57,055 nucleotides of DNA from Gammaproteobacteria bacterium. GTDB taxonomy: Bacteria; Pseudomonadota; Gammaproteobacteria; WOZS01. The stretch spans positions 5,341-62,395 of the forward strand of contig WOZS01000040.1 in the NCBI GenBank assembly GCA_011620135.1, written 5' to 3'. Under the pieces are notes generated by a model, which saw only the letters and a program-made list of their open reading frames with translations, made no database searches and was not told the origin of the DNA. The position numbers and the translations under genes were made by a program. The stretch's first letter is position 1. Every line of letters starts with the position of its first letter. Shown one piece after another: positions 54,911 through 57,055 of this stretch.

Positions 54911-57055
54911 TCAACCGCCATGAGCTGGCCTGCCCTTTTCCTTGTCGATCACCGGCGCATTCCAGGCACCGTGCACATGGTAGCGCAGCGTGGTCAGCGC
55001 TCCCAGAGGCTTGTGCAGTACGGTACCCGCCAGCAGCATCGCCCCACCCACCACGGGGCCCCCAGCGATGAGCCCTCCCAGGGAAAGCTCCGTGCTGATC
55101 TCGGGCGTCACCGCCAGGTGCTGGTCAAGCCGACCGTGCCCCAGGTCCACCCAGCCCTTGCTGACCATGCGTCCGATGGGGCCCAGCATGGTGGCATCCT
55201 GTGTGGCGGCCACACCCTGGCGGATCTCGAAGGAACCCTTGATGCTGTTGAAGGTCAGGCCGGGTTCATAGAGGTCGGAAAAATCCAGCTTGAGTCGTCT
55301 GGGCAAGGCATTCAGCCCAAAAACGCCGAACAGACGGCCCAGGCCCGGCTCGATGCCTTCGATGACCCCATCATACAGGGCAAAATGCAGCGTGCCATCG
55401 GGAATCCCCGGGCGGGAGCCTGCGCCGGCCGACGGCGCTGGATACTCACCGGCAAAACGCACCGTGGCCCTTTTGGCACGGAACCCCCCGCTCCATGGCT
55501 GCAGTGTCTGCCAAAAGGCATGCTCCCGCAAGGCTTGCAGCTTCATGGCGGCGCTGCAGGGCGGTTGTTGCGCCCGTGTGCAGTGGGCGTCGAGTGCGAG
55601 GCTTCCCCCGGGAGGACGCAGCGTGGCCTTGACAGTGCCGCCATCGGCCAGGGGGCTGCTGTGAACATGCAGACCACCCAGGGGTAGTTTGCCAAATTGC
55701 AGGTGATCCACCGTCATCTCCAGGTTGGGCCATGGTCGGCCCGCATCATGGGGTCCGCCGTTGCTGCTCTCTAGGAGAGACCAGGTTGCTGCATCCTGGG
55801 GCAGTTGCAGATGATCCAGCTGCAGCTGCCATGCCTGATCCTGGTGCTTGACAACACCTCCCGCCAGCCGGCCTGCCACCGTTCCCCGCCAGTCCCCGGC
55901 CGCATGGCGCTGGGCGCGCACCATCAGCGGGCCCTGATGGCCAGCTCCCAGGTCCAGCTGGTCCACGTCGAGCCGCACCCACCGCCAGGGCAGTGCCAGG
56001 CCCGTTGCCGGGCCCGTTGAGGAAGCCCCCCTGAGCCTGCTTGCATCGGCCACGGTCAGACGGGCAAGCTTCATCTGCAGCGCCAGGCCATCGCTGGGCA
56101 TGGCGGCAGGCGGCAGCCCCATGCCAATGGTTCCCTTTTGCACATGGCCATGCTCATCGAAAAAAAGCATGGCCCTGCCTTGCTCCCCATAATGGGCCGA
56201 CAAAGCCATCAGTGGCTGGGTGCTGCGCTGTTGCAGGGCCAGCCGCAGGGGGCGGCTCTCCTGGGCGCGCTTGCCCAGTGGTTGTGGCAGCGCCAGGGCG
56301 AGCCCCTGCAGATCGCTTTGCAGCGTGCCCGCGATGGCCCCATGGCCAAAGGCGAGCTGCAGGTCCCATGGCGCCTGCCCTTCCAGGATCGGGGGCAGGC
56401 CCAGCATGGCTGGCCCATGGTCACCGCGCAGATTGCCTGTGGCGATGACCTTGCTTTGCAGCCCGGAGCGTTGCAGTATGGCGTGCATGGGGGCGCCCCC
56501 CCATTGCCCATCGAGGCCGGAAGAGAGAAAAAAACCATCCTCATAACGCAATGTGCCCTTGAGAGCGGACACATGCAGTGGGCTTTTACCATAGCCCACT
56601 GCCGCATCATGCATGGTGGCAGCCACCTTGATGTGCTGTTTCTGGTCATGGCGCAGCGGCAAGCCAAGCTGCAGGTGGGCTGTGGCATGGCCCTTGCCCC
56701 AGAGCGCATCGAGCCAATCCATTTCCCGTCCCTGGCTGAAGGGGGCATCCTTGAGAAAACGCAGATAGGCGCTCATGGGCCCCCGCAGATCGGCGTCCAC
56801 CTGGAGATGCAGGCGGCGCAGATCGTCCATGGTGGCCACGGCCTGGTGGATGTCGGTGCCGGCGATGCGCCCCTGCTGGATCACCACGGCCAGCGTGGGC
56901 CCGCCAAAGGTGATGTTGCCCTGCATGCCCGTGATCGCCGGCCAGGGCGGGGCATAATCGAATGTGGCATCGTGTACCTGCAAGGAGGCCACGAAGAGTC
57001 CCGGGTCCTGGGTGTCACCACGGAAGGGGAACCCCTGCAGCGGCCCTGACAGCTC
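54911..57055 (-). CDS. yhdP: YhdP (AsmA-like, TIGR02099 family), C-terminal part cut by the window edge
   Basis: At least 714 residues; the reading frame stays open to base 57055, so the N-terminus and its membrane anchor lie outside. The visible part is long, beta-rich and periplasmic, with the family's [57 protein letters not shown] and [17 protein letters not shown], ending [18 protein letters not shown]. YhdP forms a hydrophobic channel thought to carry phospholipids to the outer membrane. It is followed by folD after 76 bases on the same strand. Confidence 0.93.
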   Translation of the reverse strand, partial: ELSGPLQGFPFRGDTQDPGLFVASLQVHDATFDYAPPWPAITGMQGNITFGGPTLAVVIQQGRIAGTDIHQAVATMDDLRRLHLQVDADLRGPMSAYLRFLKDAPFSQGREMDWLDALWGKGHATAHLQLGLPLRHDQKQHIKVAATMHDAAVGYGKSPLHVSALKGTLRYEDGFFLSSGLDGQWGGAPMHAILQRSGLQSKVIATGNLRGDHGPAMLGLPPILEGQAPWDLQLAFGHGAIAGTLQSDLQGLALALPQPLGKRAQESRPLRLALQQRSTQPLMALSAHYGEQGRAMLFFDEHGHVQKGTIGMGLPPAAMPSDGLALQMKLARLTVADASRLRGASSTGPATGLALPWRWVRLDVDQLDLGAGHQGPLMVRAQRHAAGDWRGTVAGRLAGGVVKHQDQAWQLQLDHLQLPQDAATWSLLESSNGGPHDAGRPWPNLEMTVDHLQFGKLPLGGLHVHSSPLADGGTVKATLRPPGGSLALDAHCTRAQQPPCSAAMKLQALREHAFWQTLQPWSGGFRAKRATVRFAGEYPAPSAGAGSRPGIPDGTLHFALYDGVIEGIEPGLGRLFGVFGLNALPRRLKLDFSDLYEPGLTFNSIKGSFEIRQGVAATQDATMLGPIGRMVSKGWVDLGHGRLDQHLAVTPEISTELSLGGLIAGGPVVGGAMLLAGTVLHKPLGALTTLRYHVHGAWNAPVIDKEKGRPAHGG

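Overview
The window is GC-rich, single-copy bacterial chromosome that is almost fully coding. I recognise no insertion sequence, prophage, integrase, rRNA or CRISPR array. Several features point to a gammaproteobacterium, or a close betaproteobacterial relative: the rpsU-dnaG-rpoD block followed by a tRNA, LysM-dprA-smg-topA-tsaC-hemF divergent from def-fmt-rsmB, uvrA divergent from an MFS gene and ssb, fmdB-like-aspS, moxR-DUF58-tgpA, and a petABC operon whose cytochrome b carries the PVWY form of the Qo motif. The cytochrome bc1 complex, an oxygen-dependent HemF and outer-membrane, TAT and lipoprotein genes indicate a respiring, aerobic Gram-negative cell. I cannot name a genus.

Layout. 1-4163 is a minus-strand accessory segment. 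It holds a truncated gene with its own strong promoter, a ring-opening amidohydrolase of the cyanuric acid hydrolase/barbiturase family translationally coupled to an AllA-like cupin, a DUF4124-type protein and an outer-membrane barrel. 4348-12206 is aspS, an FmdB-type zinc ribbon, clpB behind a textbook sigma-32 promoter, and uvrA. 12273-18352 runs on the plus strand: MFS, ssb, phoU, tsaB, pdxH and a degenerate EAL-CBS-GGDEF protein. It converges on tgpA-DUF58-moxR (minus). 22405-30336 (plus) carries a small conserved protein, an M48-TPR protease, petABC, a lipoprotein and a circularly permuted ATP-grasp/alpha-E fusion. 30602-38934 (minus) carries a zinc alcohol dehydrogenase, tRNA-Ile2(CAT), rpoD, dnaG, rpsU, rsmB, fmt and def. 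39259-48692 (plus) carries the LysM lipoprotein, dprA, smg, topA, tsaC, hemF, a FAH-family hydrolase, a small lipoprotein and a TAT-exported sulfatase. 48726-51467 (minus) is a DUF35/thiolase-like pair and a CaxA-type antiporter. 51630-52880 (plus) is an MFS transporter. 52901-57055 (minus) is yedE-like, folD and a truncated yhdP.

How the genes work together. Most are housekeeping: translation (aspS, fmt, def, rsmB, rpsU, tsaB, tsaC, tRNA-Ile2), replication, repair and transcription (dnaG, ssb, uvrA, topA, dprA, rpoD), proteostasis (clpB, M48 protease, peptide deformylase), cofactors (hemF, pdxH, folD) and respiration (petABC). The less ordinary parts are three. The first is the AtzD-like/AllA-like pair, a possible unassigned ring-cleavage route. 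The second is the thiolase-like/DUF35 pair that lacks the usual catalytic cysteine. The third is the FAH - propeptide-like lipoprotein - sulfatase stretch. The main non-coding signals are the clpB heat-shock promoter, a long inverted repeat ahead of the porin, interleaved inverted repeats between def and the LysM gene, and short tandem duplications ahead of the EAL-CBS-GGDEF gene, rpsU and folD.
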